From Sipunculus nudus (taxonomy: Eukaryota > Annelida > Sipuncula > Golfingiida > Sipunculidae), in assembly GCA_026874595.1 (NCBI GenBank), contig CM049314.1:8238729-8302728 (forward strand): 64,000 nucleotides of DNA. The letters are read 5' to 3'. This document shows, one piece after another, positions 60,369 to 64,000 of the stretch (the first letter of the stretch is position 1; every line of letters begins with the position of its first letter). Below the pieces are notes generated by a model. That model had not been told where the DNA came from and did no database searches. It worked only from the letters and a program-made list of their open reading frames with translations. The translations under genes were made by a program, and so were the position numbers.

Positions 60369-60495
60369 TCAGGCTCCTACTTTAATGTCAGTTTCATTCC
60401 TGGGCGGTGTGTCACAGAGCATAGTGACACCACAGGCTATGCATGATGCTTGTCGAATTTGGGGTGGTGAGTCGTTGAGTACATATTTGAGCCCA
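60369..60495 (-). CDS. Candidate terminal exon, minus strand
   Basis: A 3' splice site CTTATTTTGTACAG precedes a frame of 41 codons plus stop (GLKYVLNDSPPQIRQASCIA onward, ending DIKVGA), followed closely by AATAAA. Entry would be phase 2. If instead the exon joined the phase-1 gene at 44-47 kb, it would give only 18 residues. The composition is coding-like, but there is no known domain, and the upstream exons are unidentified. Confidence 0.35.
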
Positions 60496-60499
60496 CTGT

Positions 60500-61677
60500 A
60501 CAAAATAAGTATACAAGACATGTCGATCACTGGCATTGATATTGACCTAAAGTGACATGATATACCATGTATGCTGAGGGATCTGTGTCCAGGTAAATAC
60601 ATGCATGACTAGTTAATGAATTAATAAATGAAACATACTGACAAACAAAGGACAGACAAACCATAACTAAAATTAGAAATGCATTCTGAGCCTACATGTA
60701 TACATCTATAAGAATTTAATAATATTTTCCAGCTTTCAACATGGTGTCAAGGTTCACCAACGAGCAATGAGTGAGCTACAGAACTAAGGGACCCTTAATA
60801 TCAATGAATGGTCTGTGACCTCTGCCATGACAAAGAAACTGCCCTATCTCTCAACATTATATAACCTATTGAATTACAAACATATCATGGAGACCCAGAT
60901 TACCTCAAAAATTTGAAACACTGGTCTTTAGGTGTTATCCTAACACTACAAAAATTTTCATCAATACCTATTCATAAGTTTTTGTGTAATGTTGCTAACA
61001 GACAAACCACCAAAAGGAAACAAATGATACCTTACCACCTGTTGAAGGTAAAAATATAACTTGACAGAGTTAAATAGTATTAGGAGGACACATAGTTCAT
61101 GTCACCTGATATTTCAAACTTAAATGATTCTCTTTGATCATGCAGCCTATGCTCTCATGTACCTCTATGATGACAGAACAACGTATCAACTTTCACCTTC
61201 AGTATTTTAATAATGCTCTGCTGATTATTCTGCATTTAGTGACAAGTTGCTCACACTCCAATAATGCTACTTCTGCTTTCCATATTGCAAATAAAGATTT
61301 CTGAACATGTTACTTGATTACTATAAGTAACAGAATATTAACACACCAGTGCAAACATTTAGGAAAGTACATAACATACTGCTGAAGCTTTTAAGCGGAG
61401 CTGAGTAACAGATTCATCTATGTAATACAGTCACATGCCTGTTATTTAAACACCCATTAACTGATACTCAATTGTCAGTGTTTGTTATTCTGGAACTTGT
61501 TACACATGTAAATTGATAGGTAAGCTGATAACTGTTCAATTTTCTCTTGTGAGAGCAAGTCATGTGCCAAAATAAATTAAGCATTAAATTAAGTGTTTAA
61601 AGAACTGCCTGTTAAAAGGCCAGAAACAATATCCCAGACCAGGACAGGAGAAACATACAGGGCCTACTGCTATACTT
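60500..61677. other. Intergenic or intronic, nothing recognised
   Basis: AT-rich. No open frame, splice-flanked exon or repeat unit was recognised on either strand. Confidence 0.4.
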
Positions 61678-61679
61678 AA

Positions 61680-63409
61680 CTAGACATTTCTTGGCACCGC
61701 AGGTGCCAGAGTATCCCCAGACATAGTAGGCCCCCCCTTTATAAATAGACCCCCATTTTTAGCAGCATATACTGACACTTGGCATATTTATTGTTTCTTC
61801 CATCTAACAATCCACAATCTTGTTGAAGATGTTGGTCCTGTGACCTTGATCTTTTTAAAGATGTGTCCTGTGACCTTGACCTTTGGCCTCATGACCCCAA
61901 AATCAATTCTGTTCTTGCTATACCAATGGGACATATGCAAGTTAAGTTTGAAATCTATACATCAATAAAGCAGGAATTATCACCTAGAAACTATTTTTTG
62001 GACAGATGGCTCCTGTGACCTTCACCTTTGACCTTGTGACCTCAAAATTGATAGGGGTCTTCCTCTCTTGGCAGGAGAACTATATGTGCAAGATGAAAGA
62101 TCTGAGATGAAATGTTTGGCTGAAAATGCATCCACATCTTTTTAAAGATGTGTCCTGTGACCTTGACCTTTGACCTCATGACCCCAAAATCAATTTGGGT
62201 CTTGCTTTTCCAATGGGACAAATATAAGTCAAGTTTGAAATCCATACATCAATCAAAGAAGGAATTATCATCCAGAAACTAATTTTTGGACAGATGGCTC
62301 CTGTGACCTTCACCTTTGACCCTGTGACCTCAAAATTGATAGGGTTCTTCCTCTCTTAGCAGGTGAACTATATGTGCAAGATGAAAGATCTGAGATGAAA
62401 TGTTTGGCTGAAAATGCATCCACAATCTTTTTAAAGATGTCCTGTGACCTTGACCTTTGACCTCATGACCCCAAAATCAATTTGGGTCTTGCTTTTTCAA
62501 TGGGACATATATAAGTCAAGTTTGAAATCAATACATCAATAAAAGCAGGAATTATCATCCAGAAACTAATTTTTGGACAGATAGCTCCTGTGGCCTTGAC
62601 TTTTGACCTTGTGACCCCAAAATTTATATGGATCATCCACTATTGGCAAGTGAGCTATATATTCAAGATGGAAGACCTAGGATGAAAGTTTGGCTTAAAA
62701 TGCATCCACAGTATCTTTTTAAATGCCAGTCCAGTGACCTTGACCTTTGAACTCATGACCCTAGAACCTATAGGGTTCTTACTTTAGTGGTGGGCCATAC
62801 ATAAGCCATGTTTGAAATCCATATGGCTATCAACAATACCATAAGAGGTGTGTGATTTTCACCATATATGGCAATATTCAAGGTCAAGGCCATTATCATA
62901 GGAAAGGTCATGACCCCAATTTAAATAAACATCATCCCATAACCCATACCTATGTATATGCATAATATAAAAGAAATCTGTCCATTAGTTTTTGACTTAT
63001 AATGCTCACAGTACTGTAAGGTGGCAATTTTGGGGATATTAAACGGCACGAAAACAAGTAAAGAATAATAGGTGGCGCCACCAGTTTCTGGAACATGACA
63101 ACCCTATCCATGATCTTCCATCAACTTGATTTTGGGATCAATCCATGCAAGATTTCTTGAGATATTAAAGAATTTGTGTGATTTTCCCCAAAATTGGACC
63201 TATTCAAGGTCAAGGACACTCTCCTAGTAAAGGTCATGACCTCATTTTAAATAGGCGTCGTCCTCTCATCCATATCTATACATATACCAAGTTTGGTAAA
63301 GTTCCGTGAAATATTTTTTGGGTTATAGCGCCAACAAGATTTATATGCGGCGGCGGCGGCGGGACCGGTATGAAAACATAGTATCCCCCGACTTTGTCTG
63401 GGGATACAA
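61680..63409 (-). mobile_element. Helitron-like non-autonomous element, family H2, complete copy
   Basis: Oriented on the minus strand. 5' A|TTGTATCCCC, with a 27-nt terminal hairpin at 63381-63407 (GTATCCCC paired with GGGGATAC, inner GAC/GTC). 3' hairpin GGCACCGCAGGTGCC (61693-61707), 9-nt spacer, CTAG (61680-61683), then T. The core consists of about three tandem units of roughly 300 bp built on CCTGTGACCTTGACCTTTGA (about 61867, 62153, 62450), and one GGTGGCGCCACC at 63071. Non-coding. It serves as the empty-site reference for the two insertions in the 50.7-kb copy. Confidence 0.8.
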
Positions 63410-63410
63410 T

Positions 63411-64000
63411 CATACAACCATGAACTTGACTATTGTTATGACAATAATGTCTACTTAGTGTTGTAACCTCTACTTATTTAACCAAAACAATTTTGTATTG
63501 CTACTGCTACATCTACACTACCCTCCTCACACAGCAGTTTTACACTTTAAAATTTGGAGCTGGATGCATGATGTTATACCACTCTCTCATTGGTCTGATC
63601 ACACTTCTTTACTCTGTGCCCACCCTGGTGGTCGAACCAAGAGAATCATGCTGTACAAAGCAGCAGTACGCTCTTTACACAGCGCTTTAACTATAGGCAT
63701 ACTTCCTATATGGTAAGCGCTGTTTGTTATGACCTCGTATCCTGAATTGCTACACCAGAGGGGAGCACTGTATTTTTGTCCAATTAGATGACATGGTGCT
63801 GGAAGACACGGCCAAGCGAGGAATACACGGAGCCAATCATGTTCATTCCGTTTTCAGTGACAGCTCATCGCCCTGGTAACCGTATGAACAGGCCACAGGC
63901 TCAGAGAGAATTGCCGCAGACGTGGTTTACTTAGGGCCTTGGGCATATAGGATGCCCGGTCGGTTAGCTGTAATTCATACGAAACGTAACAACAAAGGCT
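63411..64000. other. Intergenic or possible promoter-proximal DNA
   Basis: GC content rises towards the right edge (about 63770-63980), with a CCAAT element (GAGCCAATCATG near 63831). The open frames at 63493-63716 have no recognisable content. A gene may start beyond the window. Confidence 0.35.

Noticed and set aside
63860-63890. RFX X-box near GGTAACCGTATGAAC
   Set aside because: Too many mismatches to the consensus, and no ciliary gene is visible to support it.

Overview
This is a eukaryotic nuclear window: AT-rich, spliced, gene-poor and crowded with non-autonomous transposons. It most likely comes from a mollusc, perhaps a bivalve. That guess rests on the overall repeat style (Helitron-like elements with tandem-repeat cores, hAT MITEs, long minisatellites) plus one clearly animal-type gene, so taxon confidence is only moderate.

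Genes. The one gene that can be read end to end is thymidylate kinase (DTYMK). It has five coding exons on the + strand (15544-25705), encodes 214 residues, and has consensus splice sites in matching phase and a poly(A) signal. An upstream in-frame ATG adds a 19-residue basic leader that looks like a mitochondrial presequence. The arginine expected in its dTMP-binding loop is replaced by glycine. A second probable gene (4755-5309, +) encodes a 184-residue disordered acidic protein with a MGNSCC lipid-anchor N-terminus and about five 14-residue repeats; I cannot assign it to a family. On the - strand, two terminal exons (47637-47710 and 44420-44544) share the same entry phase and each has its own stop and poly(A) signal, so they look like alternative 3' ends of one unrecognised gene. 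A weaker terminal-exon candidate lies at 60369-60495. The left edge cuts a tRNA-Trp(CCA) gene.

Mobile DNA by region. 7.4 kb: a TA-flanked MITE. 8.2-9.7 kb: an old Helitron-like element. 12.3-14.5 kb: two sibling hAT MITEs, each with a perfect 8-bp target-site duplication. 16-25 kb: DTYMK introns filled with repeats. 26.2-30.0 kb: an element bounded by inverted repeats of about 130 bp, enclosing a frameshifted SWIM-zinc-finger (MULE-like) pseudogene and a nested foldback MITE. 35.0-38.7 kb: a young tandem triplication of a chimeric 1.23-kb unit. 38.4-43.5 kb and 50.7-63.4 kb: several Helitron-like elements of two related families (here H1 and H2), one of them interrupted by a further Helitron and by a 707-bp TIR element. 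55.1-57.9 kb: a 30-bp minisatellite, then a 48-bp minisatellite of about 49 copies.

Main observation. H1 and H2 elements end 3' with a hairpin, a 7-9 nt spacer and CTAG followed by T, as Helitrons do. They begin with TTGTATCC inside a terminal hairpin whose two arms change in a compensating way between the families. Their cores repeatedly carry the 12-bp palindrome GGTGGCGCCACC. DTYMK is a housekeeping enzyme, and no operon-like or multi-gene functional system is visible.
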